64,000 nt of DNA from NCBI RefSeq assembly GCF_015355755.1, contig NZ_JACVEE010000001.1, positions 2,480,001-2,544,000 on the forward strand, given 5' to 3'. This document shows positions 1 to 8,358 of this stretch, piece by piece. Position 1 is the first letter of the stretch. Every line of letters starts with the position of its first letter. The stretch is from Nocardia sp. XZ_19_385 (GTDB lineage: Bacteria; Actinomycetota; Actinomycetes; Mycobacteriales; Mycobacteriaceae). The translations under genes and the position numbers were made by a program. Below the pieces are notes generated by a model. It was not told the DNA's origin, made no database searches, and saw only the letters and a list, made by a program, of their open reading frames with translations.

Positions 1-793
1 CGCCGAGCCGGATGGTCTTGTTGGCGCCGTGGTAGTCCGACGAGCCGGTGCTGAGCAAGCCCAGTTCGGCGGCCAGATCACTGAGGACGGCCCGGTCGGC
101 GGCACTGTGATCGGGGTGATCGATCTCCAGCCCGCCCAAGCCCCGGGTGGTCAGATCGCGAATATCGTCGAGGGCGAGCATGCGACCGCGCTTGCGGGCC
201 CGCGCGTGCGCGAGGACGCTCACACCGCCCGCGGCCGCGATCATCTCCACCGCGCGGCGCAGCGGGGTGTCGGCCTTCTCCGCGTAGTAGCGGCCATGCG
301 GGGCGAGCAGATCGGTGAACGCGGCATCGACCGTCGGCACCACGCCCGCATTGACGAGGGCGCGCGCCAGGTGCGGCCGACCCGCAGAGGCGCCGGCCGA
401 GGCCAGCACGGCATCGGGATCGATGGGCAGGCCGTCGGCGGCCATCCGCTCGGCCATGGCCCGCAACCGGTCCACCCGTTCGGCACGCAGGCGTTCGCGC
501 TCCTCGGCGAAACTGCTGTCGGCCGGGTCGAAGAGATAGGCCAGCAGGTGCACCGGCACCGGCCAGCCGTCCTCACCGAGACCGACGCACGACATCTCCA
601 TGCCCCGCACCAGCGTCAGGCCCGCCGGCAGCGCATCGACCGCCTCGGCCCACCCGGAGGTGGTGTCGTGGTCGGTGATCGCCACGACGTCGAGACCGGC
701 CGCGGCGGCATTGCGCACGAGTTCGGCCGGGGTGTCGGTGCCGTCGGAGGCGTTCGAGTGGGTGTGGAGATCGATGCGCACGTCATCAGTCAT
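1..793 (-). CDS. PHP domain metal-dependent phosphoesterase (3' end cut by window edge)
   Basis: Start is the ATG at 793-791; the frame stays open to base 1, so the C-terminus is missing. The product begins MTDDVRIDLHTHSNASDG, giving the HTHSxxSDG metal motif at residues 10-18, followed by ITDHD near 39-43, a VLAHARA histidine, GLEIDHPDH and SSDYHG. These are the ordered metal-binding motifs of PHP-family phosphoesterases related to RNase AM/YciV, which hydrolyse phosphoester bonds in nucleotides or short RNAs. Substrate cannot be told from sequence. It is divergent from corA, 63 bases apart. No Shine-Dalgarno or close -10 hexamer is obvious. Confidence 0.9.
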   Translation of the reverse strand, partial: MTDDVRIDLHTHSNASDGTDTPAELVRNAAAAGLDVVAITDHDTTSGWAEAVDALPAGLTLVRGMEMSCVGLGEDGWPVPVHLLAYLFDPADSSFAEERERLRAERVDRLRAMAERMAADGLPIDPDAVLASAGASAGRPHLARALVNAGVVPTVDAAFTDLLAPHGRYYAEKADTPLRRAVEMIAAAGGVSVLAHARARKRGRMLALDDIRDLTTRGLGGLEIDHPDHSAADRAVLSDLAAELGLLSTGSSDYHGANKTIRLG

Positions 794-843
794 ACCGTGC
801 GGGGAAGGTTTCGGTGATCACCGGTATGCGGCTGTTACAGACG

Positions 844-849
844 TAGCAT
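844..849 (+). promoter_or_regulatory. -10 hexamer TAGCAT, leaderless corA
   Basis: TAGCAT is followed by 7 nt and then the GTG start of corA at 857. There is no Shine-Dalgarno, so transcription probably starts at the start codon. Confidence 0.55.
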
Positions 850-856
850 CGGATTC

Positions 857-1933
857 GTGCCGTCTATCCCACCGCTACCGTCATTCCGGACCCAGCCGCG
901 CACGGGTGCGCCGCTGCCACGCATTCCGGTGCCGACCGCACGCGCGGTGGTCGACTGCGGCGTCTACGTCGACGGCAAACGTTTGCCGGGCCACTACGGC
1001 CACAAACAGGCCATCGCCGAAGTACGTTCCCGGGGCACAGGGTTCGTCTGGATCGGCCTGCACCGGCCGGACGCGGCTCAGATGGCCGATATCGCGGAGA
1101 CCTTCGACCTGCATCCGCTGGCCGTCGAGGATGCGGTGCACGCCCGGCAGCGGCCCAAGCTCGAACGCTACGACGACACCCTGTTCCTGGTGATGCGCAC
1201 CGTGCTCTATGTCCCGCACGAGATGAACTCGGTCAGCGAGATCGTGGAGACGGGCGAGATCATGGTGTTCACCGGGGCCGACTTCGTGGTCACCGTGCGC
1301 CACGGCGATCACGGCGAATTGACCGGCGTGCGTAGCACTTTGGAGAAACAACCGGAGCTGCTCGCCCTCGGCCCCGGCTCGGTGCTGCACGCCGTCGCCG
1401 ACCACATCGTCGATTCCTACATCGACGTCTCCGAAGCCGTCGAGAACGATATCGACGAGATGGAAGAGTACGTCTTCACCCCGAACAACCTGGTCACCAT
1501 CGAGGCGATCTATCAGCTCAAGCGCGAGGTGGTGGAGCTGCGACGCGCGGTGTCGCCCTTGCAGATTCCGCTGCAGATGCTCAGCCAGAACCCGGATACG
1601 CCGCTGCCCAAGGAGATTCGCCGCTACATGCGCGATGTGGCCGATCACCACACCGCGGTCAATGATCGGATCGCCGACTACGACGAGTCTTTGAGCGAAC
1701 TGGTTTCCGCGGCCCTGGCCAAGATCGGCGTGCAGCAGAACACCGACATGCGCAAGATCTCCGCATGGGTGGCCATGGCAGCGTGGCCCACCATGGTCGC
1801 GGGCATCTACGGCATGAACTTCGACTTCATGCCGGAATTGCATCAGCCGTGGGGCTATCCGCTGATCTGGGGAATCATCCTCACCGGGTGCACCGTGCTG
1901 TATATCAATTTCCGCCGGAACAAGTGGATGTGA
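857..1933 (+). CDS. corA: CorA-type magnesium/cobalt transporter
   Basis: 358 aa inner-membrane divalent-cation channel. The N-terminal cytoplasmic domain and long helix precede two C-terminal membrane helices. The signature YGMNFDFMPE sits at the end of the first helix (near residue 320), with a second helix (PLIWGIILTGCTVLYINF) and a basic tail RRNKWM. That is the classical CorA pore architecture, where the GMN motif forms the selectivity filter. The GTG start is supported by a -10 hexamer 7 nt upstream. It converges on the SUFU-like gene with 3 nt between stops. An orthologue of M. tuberculosis Rv1239c is likely. Confidence 0.95.
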   Translation: MPSIPPLPSFRTQPRTGAPLPRIPVPTARAVVDCGVYVDGKRLPGHYGHKQAIAEVRSRGTGFVWIGLHRPDAAQMADIAETFDLHPLAVEDAVHARQRPKLERYDDTLFLVMRTVLYVPHEMNSVSEIVETGEIMVFTGADFVVTVRHGDHGELTGVRSTLEKQPELLALGPGSVLHAVADHIVDSYIDVSEAVENDIDEMEEYVFTPNNLVTIEAIYQLKREVVELRRAVSPLQIPLQMLSQNPDTPLPKEIRRYMRDVADHHTAVNDRIADYDESLSELVSAALAKIGVQQNTDMRKISAWVAMAAWPTMVAGIYGMNFDFMPELHQPWGYPLIWGIILTGCTVLYINFRRNKWM

Positions 1934-1936
1934 AAC

Positions 1937-2518
1937 CTACAGCGACGCAGCGCCTCTGGCCGGATCGTGCACATCGATCCCGGCCTCGGCCCAGGCCTCG
2001 CGCAGGGCTTGTGCACCCCGCACCCGCACCCAGGCCGCCTCGGTCGCGGTGACCGGGGTGACCGTGAGATAGCGCACCGGCTCGGCCGGATCGGGCAGCA
2101 CGACTTCGGGAATCGCGCTGTCGCCCAGCAGCACCGCGGTGAACGGGGAATTCACCCACAGCGACTCCCCCAGATCCAGCAGCGCATCCGCTTGCAGCAC
2201 AACACCTTCCACCGCGGGCGTGGCGGCCAGCACCCCGAGCGAGCGGGCCAGCCCGGACGCCGCGCCGGTTCCCGACCGCAGGGTGAGCACCAGCTCGGCG
2301 CGCGGGCCGCGCACCGGGTCGGCCAGCACGTCGCCCGGATCGCCCATCGGCGTACGGGATCCGCCGAGCGTCGCGTAATGAACCAGATCACCGTCCACGA
2401 TCCGCAGGATCTCGATCGGCTCCAGCCCGAGGAACGTCACCGAGGCCGAATCGACTCCCTTGGCATCCACACCGAAGTGTTCGAGCACCCCGGTGCGGAC
2501 CTTCTGCACCACATCCAT
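1937..2518 (-). CDS. Suppressor-of-fused-like domain protein
   Basis: About 193 aa from the ATG at 2518 (MDVVQKVRTGVLEHFG). This start sits 2 nt after the stop of the upstream gene at 2521, so the two are almost certainly cotranscribed. A longer frame to 2578 would overlap that gene and is not preferred. The sequence FLGLEPIEILRIVDGDLVHYATLGGS and the middle part (ELVLTLRSG) resemble bacterial SUFU-domain proteins of unknown function, some of which are toxin-immunity partners. No toxin gene is adjacent. Cytosolic, no signal peptide. Confidence 0.6.
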   Translation of the reverse strand: MDVVQKVRTGVLEHFGVDAKGVDSASVTFLGLEPIEILRIVDGDLVHYATLGGSRTPMGDPGDVLADPVRGPRAELVLTLRSGTGAASGLARSLGVLAATPAVEGVVLQADALLDLGESLWVNSPFTAVLLGDSAIPEVVLPDPAEPVRYLTVTPVTATEAAWVRVRGAQALREAWAEAGIDVHDPARGAASL

Positions 2519-2520
2519 GC

Positions 2521-3018
2521 TCAGATGGCCAGTCGCGCCAGCATGTCGCGGGCCTGCTCGGCCGACTTCGGGTCGCACAGCACGTCGTAGCGGCCTGCCA
2601 CCAACTGCATGGTGGAGGCGAAATCGCGCTGCCCCTTGGTCGCGGCGTACGGGATGGCCGTGGTGATCAGGCCGAAGATGATGCCGCCGATCAGACCGAC
2701 CGCCAGCGGCGCCAGCGAGCTCTTGTCCTCCGGCGTGAACAGGCTCAGCAGCAGGCCGATGAACAGACCCAGCCAGGCTCCGCTGGCGATACCGCCGCCG
2801 ATGACCTTGCCCCAGGTCAGCCGGTACAGCACCCGCTCGACCTGCATCAGGTCGACGCCGACGATCGTCACGTCCTGCACCGAGAAGTTGTTGTCGGCCA
2901 GGTAGTCCACGGACTTCTGCGCCTCGGCATAGGTCGGGTAGGAGCCGACCGGCCAGCCCGACGGCGGCGTCGGCAGACCTTGACCACGGCGGTTCGCGTT
3001 CCCCAAGGGATTCGTCAT
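2521..3018 (-). CDS. Glycine-rich two-helix membrane protein, general stress (YflT/GSP-17M-like) family
   Basis: 165 aa. Residues about 20-60 (WPVGSYPTYAEAQKSVDYLADNN) form the small alpha/beta domain found in general stress protein 17M-like proteins. Two glycine-rich hydrophobic segments follow, near 75-97 (GGGIASGAWLGLFIGLLLSL) and 105-127. Similar proteins lie near corA in mycobacteria (Rv1234-like, from memory). Start ATG at 3018; the sequence upstream (AATAGAGAT) offers no strong ribosome site. Function is unknown; a stress or magnesium-homeostasis role is only inferred. Confidence 0.7.
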   Translation of the reverse strand: MTNPLGNANRRGQGLPTPPSGWPVGSYPTYAEAQKSVDYLADNNFSVQDVTIVGVDLMQVERVLYRLTWGKVIGGGIASGAWLGLFIGLLLSLFTPEDKSSLAPLAVGLIGGIIFGLITTAIPYAATKGQRDFASTMQLVAGRYDVLCDPKSAEQARDMLARLAI

Positions 3019-3072
3019 ATCTCTATTCTGCTGGTCCGACCGGTTGTCCGGTGATGTGAAACGCGGCTCTTC

Positions 3073-3999
3073 TCACAGAGAGCGTGTCATACCGGCCGCG
3101 CGGCCCTTCTCGGCGATCACCTGCGCCATCTTGGCGCTCGCCTCATCGATCATCTCGTCACCGAGCATGACCGCGCCGCGCGCCCCACCCTCGGCGGAGG
3201 TGTGGAAGGCGTAGGCCGCCAGGATTTCCTCGGCCCGGTCGTAATCGGCCTGGCGCGGGCTGAATATCTCGTTGCAGGCGTCGACCTGGCCGGGGTGCAG
3301 CACCCACTTGCCGTCGAACCCGAGCGCGGCGGTGCGCGCGGCGGCCCGCTTGAAGCCGTCGACATCGCGGACCTGCAGGTACGGGCCGTCGATGGCCTGC
3401 AGACCGTGCGCGCGGGCGGTGAGCAGGATCGTCATCAGGATGTGGTGATAGGCGTCCCCGGTGTCGTAGCCCTCGGGCTGTTCACCGACCACCAGGGTGC
3501 GCATGTTGATGCTGGCCATGAAATCCGCCGGGCCGAAGACCAGCGCCTGCACCCGCGGGCTCGCGGTGGCGATCTCATCGATATTGCGCAGCCCCATGGC
3601 GTTTTCCAGCTGCGGCTCGATGCCGATCCGGCCCACCTCGAGCTCCTGAGCCATCTCCAGCTGGGTGAGCAGCAGATCCAGCGCACGCACCTGACCCGCG
3701 TCGGTGACCTTCGGCAGCAGGATCGCATCGATCTCCGCGCCCGCGCCTTCGATGACAGTGATCACATCGGCATAGGTCCACTGCGTGGTCCAGTCGTTGA
3801 CCCGGACCACCTTGAGCTGGGAACCCCAGCCCGAATCCTTGAGCGCCGCCACGATATTGGCCCTGGCCTGCGCCTTGGCGACCGGCGCGACCGCGTCCTC
3901 CAGGTCGAGGAACACCTCGTCGACCGGCAGCCCCTTGGCCTTCTCGATCATCTTCGGGTTGCTGCCCGGAACGGCGAGCACGGAACGGCGGGGCTTCAT
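3073..3999 (-). CDS. HpcH/HpaI aldolase / citrate lyase beta-like CoA-ester lyase
   Basis: 308 aa cytosolic TIM-barrel enzyme. MKPRRSVLAVPGSNPKMIEK at the N-terminus, EVFLDLEDAV (acidic metal ligand), RIGIEPQLENAMGL and KWVLHPGQVDACNEIF are the ordered landmarks of CitE-like malyl/citramalyl-CoA lyases, which cleave 3-hydroxyacyl-CoA esters with Mg2+. Stand-alone CitE-like proteins of actinobacteria are not part of a citrate lyase complex, and none is present here. It diverges from the MgtE-N gene with 29 bases between starts. Confidence 0.88.
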   Translation of the reverse strand: MKPRRSVLAVPGSNPKMIEKAKGLPVDEVFLDLEDAVAPVAKAQARANIVAALKDSGWGSQLKVVRVNDWTTQWTYADVITVIEGAGAEIDAILLPKVTDAGQVRALDLLLTQLEMAQELEVGRIGIEPQLENAMGLRNIDEIATASPRVQALVFGPADFMASINMRTLVVGEQPEGYDTGDAYHHILMTILLTARAHGLQAIDGPYLQVRDVDGFKRAAARTAALGFDGKWVLHPGQVDACNEIFSPRQADYDRAEEILAAYAFHTSAEGGARGAVMLGDEMIDEASAKMAQVIAEKGRAAGMTRSL

Positions 4000-4015
4000 G
4001 GAGAGCTCTTTCCCT

Positions 4016-4021
4016 TAGCCT
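4016..4021 (+). promoter_or_regulatory. -10 hexamer TAGCCT, leaderless MgtE-N gene
   Basis: TAGCCT, 7 nt, then ATG at 4029; no Shine-Dalgarno. Confidence 0.5.
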
Positions 4022-4028
4022 GGCTACC

Positions 4029-5315
4029 ATGGCAGCAACCAGGGTGTACGTCGCCAGGCTGGCCGGCCTGGTGGTGCTGGGACCGGACGGTGAGTCTATC
4101 GGCCGGATCCGTGACGTCGTCGTGGCCATCCGGTACGACCGGCAACAGCCCAGGGTGCACGGCCTGGTCGTCGAATTGCCCACCCGCCGCCGGATTTTCG
4201 TGCCGATGCTGCGGGTCACGGGCATCGAACCCGGCGCGGTGACACTCAATACCGGCACCGTCAGCCTGCGGCGATTCGCGCAGCGCGCCGGGGAACTGCT
4301 GGCCATGGCACAGATCGTGGACTCCGCGGTACGCGTCGACGACCCCGATCTGCCGGACCTCGCCGGAGTCGACGTGTTCGTCGTGGACCTCGCCATCGAA
4401 CAGTCCAGAACCAGGGACTGGCTGGTAGCGCGAGTCGCGGTGCGCGGGCACCGGCGCCTCGGCCGCCGGCGCAGCGTGCACGTGGTCGACTGGTCGCGCG
4501 TCAGCGGACTCACCCCGTACGAGGTCGGCCGCCCCGGCCAGGATGTCACCCAGCTGCTGGCCCAGTTCGAAGGCATGCGCGCCCCCGATGTGGCGCACCT
4601 GCTGCGCGAGCTACCCGAGAAGCGCCGCATCGAAGTCGCCGAAGCGCTCGACGACGAACGCCTCGCCGATGTGGTGCAGGAACTCCCCGACGACGATCAG
4701 GTCGACCTGCTCGGCCATCTCGAAGTGGGCCGCGCCGCGGACGTGCTGGAGGCGATGGATCCCGACGATGCCGCCGACCTGCTAGGCGAACTCTCCACTG
4801 GCGAACGCGAATCGCTGCTCGCGCTGATGGATCCGGAGGAAGCCGAACCGGTGCGCCGGCTGCTCGTGCACTCCCCCGATACCGCCGGTGGTCTGATGAC
4901 GCCGAAGCCGGTGATCCTGACCCCCGCCACCACCGTCGCCGAAGCGCTTGCCCGCGTGCGCAACCCGGACCTGACACCCGCGTTGGCGTCCATGGTCTTC
5001 GTGGTGCGCCCCCCGACCGCCACCCCGACCGGCCGCTATCTGGGCTGCGTGCATATCCAGCAGCTGCTGCGCGAACCTCCAGCGCATCTGGTCGGCGGCA
5101 TTCTCGACTCCGATCTGTCCCCGCTGCGCCCCGAAGTGCCGCTGGCCGCGGTGACCCGCTACTTCGCCACCTACAACCTGGTCTGCGGTCCGGTGGTGGA
5201 CGCGGAGAACCATCTGCTCGGCGCGGTCAGCGTCGACGACGTGCTCGACCACCTGCTGCCCGAGGACTGGCGCGAACAGGAACAGGCGATCGGGGAGGTC
5301 CGCATCCATGAGTGA
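4029..5315 (+). CDS. Soluble MgtE N-domain/CBS protein with PRC-like N-terminus
   Basis: 428 aa. Residues 1-140 resemble PRC-barrel repeats (VYVARLAGLVVLGPDGESIG). Residues about 170-280 are the helical MgtE_N superdomain (LLAQFEGMRAPDVAHLL, then repeated LADVVQELPDDDQ units). Residues about 285-420 are a CBS pair (GGLMTPKPVILTP and ending GAVSVDDVLDHLLPEDW). It has the whole cytosolic magnesium-sensing half of MgtE but no transmembrane pore domain. The stop overlaps the start of the DUF1003 membrane protein by 8 nt, suggesting they act together. Orthologue of Rv1232c by context. Confidence 0.88.
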   Translation: MAATRVYVARLAGLVVLGPDGESIGRIRDVVVAIRYDRQQPRVHGLVVELPTRRRIFVPMLRVTGIEPGAVTLNTGTVSLRRFAQRAGELLAMAQIVDSAVRVDDPDLPDLAGVDVFVVDLAIEQSRTRDWLVARVAVRGHRRLGRRRSVHVVDWSRVSGLTPYEVGRPGQDVTQLLAQFEGMRAPDVAHLLRELPEKRRIEVAEALDDERLADVVQELPDDDQVDLLGHLEVGRAADVLEAMDPDDAADLLGELSTGERESLLALMDPEEAEPVRRLLVHSPDTAGGLMTPKPVILTPATTVAEALARVRNPDLTPALASMVFVVRPPTATPTGRYLGCVHIQQLLREPPAHLVGGILDSDLSPLRPEVPLAAVTRYFATYNLVCGPVVDAENHLLGAVSVDDVLDHLLPEDWREQEQAIGEVRIHE

Positions 5316-5901
5316 GAAGCGGGTGAGCGAGAAGAGTTCGGCCAGACAGCGTCTGGAAACCCCGATGGAATCGCGTTTCCGATTCGATTGGGACGCGGAG
5401 GCTTTGGCACGCAGCAGCGAGCGTGTAGCCCGATTCCTCGGCACCGGAAGGTATCTGGCGATCCAGACCCTGCTGGTGATCGTCTGGATCCTGCTCAATG
5501 TGTTCGCGGTATCGCTGCGCTGGGATCCGTACCCGTTCATCCTGCTGAATCTGGCGTTCTCCACCCAGGCCGCCTACGCCGCGCCGCTGATCCTGCTGGC
5601 CCAGAACCGCCAGGACAACCGCGACCGAGTCTCGTTGGAGGAGGACCGGACTCGCGCAGCCCAGACCAAGGCCGACACCGAGTTCCTGGCCCGCGAACTC
5701 GCCGCCCTGCGGATCGCGGTCGGCGATGTCGCCACCCGCGACTACCTGCGCCGCGAACTCGAGGAGGTGCGCGAGGTGCTGGATCGGATCGAGGCCGCCG
5801 CCGGCACGGCCCAGCTCGACAAACCGAAGACACGCCGCAAGAAAACATCCGGGCGAAAGCAGGCACAAGGACCGATTTCGCCTTCAGTTGCTGACGATTG
5901 A
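5308..5901 (+). CDS. DUF1003 membrane protein
   Basis: 197 aa. A basic N-terminus (RFRFDWDAEALARSSERVARFLGT) is followed by two membrane helices near residues 46-67 and 74-98, the second in the DUF1003 context PFILLNLAFSTQAAYAAPLI. A charged coiled coil comes next (about 105-170) and a Lys/Arg-rich tail. The ATG at 5308 is preceded by GGGGAGG inside the upstream gene, and the coding regions overlap by 8 nt, so translation is coupled. Orthologue of Rv1231c by context. Biochemical function unknown. Confidence 0.88.
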   Translation: MSEKRVSEKSSARQRLETPMESRFRFDWDAEALARSSERVARFLGTGRYLAIQTLLVIVWILLNVFAVSLRWDPYPFILLNLAFSTQAAYAAPLILLAQNRQDNRDRVSLEEDRTRAAQTKADTEFLARELAALRIAVGDVATRDYLRRELEEVREVLDRIEAAAGTAQLDKPKTRRKKTSGRKQAQGPISPSVADD

Positions 5902-6021
5902 CCGGAAATGTGCACTGAATCACCTGACCGATGGGTAACCTAGACACCGTTGTCCCGAGGGGCGGGCGGGCAGGGGATGGCCCGGCCTCGCTCCCACCGA
6001 CGTAGAGATTGGTGTGGCCGA

Positions 6022-7392
6022 ATGCGCAGATCTGCCCCAATAACCGTGTCGGCCCTGGTCGTCGCGGGTCTCGTCGCTACCGGCTCGACCACTCAGTCCA
6101 GTACCGATACCGCCCCGCCCACCGCTCCGGAGGCGTTGCTCGCCACCTCGAAAGGCTTGGGCAACACCGCAGCCAACGACGCCGAGGCGCAACTGTCCCG
6201 GACAGTCGGTCTGCTTCCGGTCGCCCCGGAAACTCCCCGCAAACTGACAGCAATGACGCCGCCCTCCGATGGCGTGGCGCCGTTCGCGGGCTTGGTCCCG
6301 CTGCGCGATATCGCGCTGCCCGCCACCGGTGGCGCCCTCGGCATTCCGGAGATCGTGCTCGCCGCCTACCGCAATGCCGAACTGGCACTGGAATCCTCGG
6401 CGCCCGGCTGTGGTGTGTCCTGGAACCTGCTGGCCGGCATCGGCCGCATCGAATCCGGGCACGCCAGCAGCGGCCGCACCGACGCCGCGGGCACCACCGT
6501 CAACCCGATCTTCGGCCCCGCTCTGGACGGGACACTGCCCGGCAACGAGATCATCAAGGCCGCCGACGGCGGTTACGTGCGCGCGCTCGGGCCGATGCAG
6601 TTCCTGCCGGGCACCTGGAGCCTCTACGCCGCCGACGGCAACGGCGACGGCGTGTCCGATCCGCACAATGTCTTCGACGCGGCGCTGGCCGCCGGCAAGT
6701 ACCTGTGCTCGGGCGGGATGAATCTGCGCGACCCGCAACAGGAATTGCGCGCGGTGCTGCGCTACAACAACTCGATGTCCTACGCCGCCAACGTGCTGAG
6801 CTGGTCGACGGCCTACCGCACCGGCGGCACCCCGAGCCAGGTCCCCATCACTCCCGGCCTGATCCCGCCCGGCACGGCTCCGATCCAGGCCGGCCCGGAT
6901 ATGGTGGCCGCCAACACCAAGCCACCCACCAGCACCGAGCAGCAGCCGCAGCAGCAGGCCCCGGCCGTGACACCGGCGGCGCCGACCGAGGTGATGATCT
7001 ACCTCCCCGGCCTGCCGCCGATCCCGTGCGGCATCTTCTGCCCGGCCCCGGTCCCGCCGCCGGCCGATCAGTGTGTGGCCGAGTCGGTTCCGGCGCCGAT
7101 GGCGCGTCCGGTCGAGCAGGCGGTGAACCCGAACGCACCGCAGACCTACGGCGCGGCCGAACCCGGCAACGCCGAACCGAAGCAGCCGGTGTGCACGCCC
7201 GCGCAGCCCGCCGAACAGGCCGCACCCGCCGCGCCCCCGCCACCACCCGCGCCCGCGCCTCCGCAAGCGGCGCAGGCCCCCGAGCCCGAGCTAGCCGAGC
7301 CGCCCGCGCCCGCTCCCGCGGAGCCCGCGCCGGTGGCCCCGCCCGCGATAACACTTCCATTCAATATCGTTATCCCGTTGCCCCCGGCCTGA
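6022..7392 (+). CDS. Secreted lytic murein transglycosylase with Pro/Ala-rich C-terminus
   Basis: 456 aa from ATG 6022 (MRRSAPITVSALVVAGLVATG, a signal peptide); an in-frame TTG at 5950 is less likely. Residues about 115-275 are the catalytic domain: NLLAGIGRIESGH carries the catalytic glutamate, then ALGPMQFLPGTWSLYAADGNGDG and LRYNNSMSYAANVL, typical of MltB/SLT-type transglycosylases that cleave peptidoglycan with anhydromuramic acid formation. The last ~170 residues are Pro/Ala-rich, with a CGIFCP motif near residue 340 and three further cysteines. Orthologue of Rv1230c by context; the next gene is a shorter paralogue. Confidence 0.9.
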   Translation: MRRSAPITVSALVVAGLVATGSTTQSSTDTAPPTAPEALLATSKGLGNTAANDAEAQLSRTVGLLPVAPETPRKLTAMTPPSDGVAPFAGLVPLRDIALPATGGALGIPEIVLAAYRNAELALESSAPGCGVSWNLLAGIGRIESGHASSGRTDAAGTTVNPIFGPALDGTLPGNEIIKAADGGYVRALGPMQFLPGTWSLYAADGNGDGVSDPHNVFDAALAAGKYLCSGGMNLRDPQQELRAVLRYNNSMSYAANVLSWSTAYRTGGTPSQVPITPGLIPPGTAPIQAGPDMVAANTKPPTSTEQQPQQQAPAVTPAAPTEVMIYLPGLPPIPCGIFCPAPVPPPADQCVAESVPAPMARPVEQAVNPNAPQTYGAAEPGNAEPKQPVCTPAQPAEQAAPAAPPPPPAPAPPQAAQAPEPELAEPPAPAPAEPAPVAPPAITLPFNIVIPLPPA

Positions 7393-7410
7393 TTCCAAAC
7401 ATAAACACAG

Positions 7411-7450
7411 GTCACGAAGCAGTAACAAAAAGGTCTCGAATGCGGTAACC
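7411..7450 (+). promoter_or_regulatory. Array of MtrA-like direct repeats with -10 element
   Basis: GTCACG at 7411, GTAACA at 7422, GTCTCG at 7433 and GTAACC at 7445 recur every 11-12 nt on one strand. Direct GTMAC repeats with about 11 nt period match the remembered consensus of the actinobacterial response regulator MtrA, which controls cell-wall hydrolase genes. The last repeat overlaps TAACCT (7446-7451), a plausible -10 hexamer for the transglycosylase at 7496. Confidence 0.55.
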
Positions 7451-7495
7451 TCGTGTGGTCCACAACAGCTCGTCGCTGCAGGAGGATCACCGCAA

Positions 7496-8338
7496 GTGGG
7501 GCGTCACAGTAAGAAATCGCCTGCGACCGTCAGGCGCAGCTCCGTTCTCGCACTAACCGGCTTGGTTCCGGCCGGCTTCATGGCCGTGGGGGCAGCTTCC
7601 GAGTTGGACACCGGGGAAATCGCATCCATCCAGCAGTTCTCGGAGGGCGAGCTGGATCCACTGGCCGCCAGACCCGTGGCCGACCCGGCCGATCAAATGC
7701 ACGCCGTGGCCAAGCAGGGGCACCGCACTCCGCCGGTCGTGAAAACCGTTGCACTGCCCAATGATCGGGAAAAGTCCACGCTGCCGCCGCAGGCCGGCAT
7801 CCCCGGCGTGGCCGTCGCGGCCTACCAGAACGCCGAGCAGGTCCTGCACGCGGAGAATCCGACCTGCAATATGTCCTGGTCCATGCTGGCCGGCATCGGG
7901 CGCGTCGAATCCACGCACGCGTTCGGCGGCAAGGCCGACGCCGCGGGCAATCCGCTCAGCCCCGTCTACGGACCGGTGCTCGACGGCAGCCTCTACGGCA
8001 ACAATGTCATCCGCGACAGCGACGGCGGCGAACTCGACGCGCTCGGCGGCTACGACCGCGCCATCGGCCCGATGCAGTTCCTGCCCGAAACCTGGAAGCG
8101 CTTCGCCGCCGACGGCAACAACGACGGCATCGCCGACCCGCAGAACCTCTACGACGCCGCGCTGACCGCGGGCAAGTACCTGTGCCACGGCGGCTTGAAC
8201 ATGCGTGATCTGGGCCAGCAGACCCGCGCCATCCTGCGCTACAACAACTCCATGGCCTATGTGGCCAACGTCATGGCGTGGGCCAACTCGTACAACACCG
8301 GGGTCGCCCCGAAGCCTGCCGAGCTGCCGAAAATCTGA
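7496..8338 (+). CDS. Secreted lytic murein transglycosylase, short paralogue
   Basis: 280 aa. GTG start with an AGGAGG ribosome site at 7480-7485. The N-terminus (MGRHSKKSPATVRRSSVLAL) is a signal peptide with a long basic region. The catalytic domain runs from about 110 to 265: SMLAGIGRVESTHAFGG with the catalytic glutamate, AIGPMQFLPETWKRFAADGN and LRYNNSMAYVANVM. It is collinear with the catalytic half of the preceding gene but lacks the Pro-rich tail. Tandem duplication followed by divergence is the simplest reading. Four MtrA-like repeats lie in its own promoter. Confidence 0.9.
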   Translation: MGRHSKKSPATVRRSSVLALTGLVPAGFMAVGAASELDTGEIASIQQFSEGELDPLAARPVADPADQMHAVAKQGHRTPPVVKTVALPNDREKSTLPPQAGIPGVAVAAYQNAEQVLHAENPTCNMSWSMLAGIGRVESTHAFGGKADAAGNPLSPVYGPVLDGSLYGNNVIRDSDGGELDALGGYDRAIGPMQFLPETWKRFAADGNNDGIADPQNLYDAALTAGKYLCHGGLNMRDLGQQTRAILRYNNSMAYVANVMAWANSYNTGVAPKPAELPKI

Positions 8339-8344
8339 GCCGCC

Positions 8345-8350
8345 TAAAAT
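8345..8350 (+). promoter_or_regulatory. -10 hexamer TAAAAT, leaderless mrp
   Basis: TAAAAT, 8 nt, then ATG at 8359; no Shine-Dalgarno. It supports that start over an in-frame ATG at 8278 inside the upstream gene. Confidence 0.5.
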
Positions 8351-8358
8351 TCACTGTT

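Noticed and set aside
881..1843. 320-aa open frame on the reverse strand inside corA
   Set aside because: A codon-position shadow of a G+C-rich gene: His/Arg/Gly-rich translation with no domain, while the forward frame is a complete CorA.
5902..6021. Possible c-di-AMP (ydaO-type) riboswitch before the first transglycosylase
   Set aside because: Related genes in actinobacteria can have one, but the G-rich leader here lacks the conserved core I would expect.
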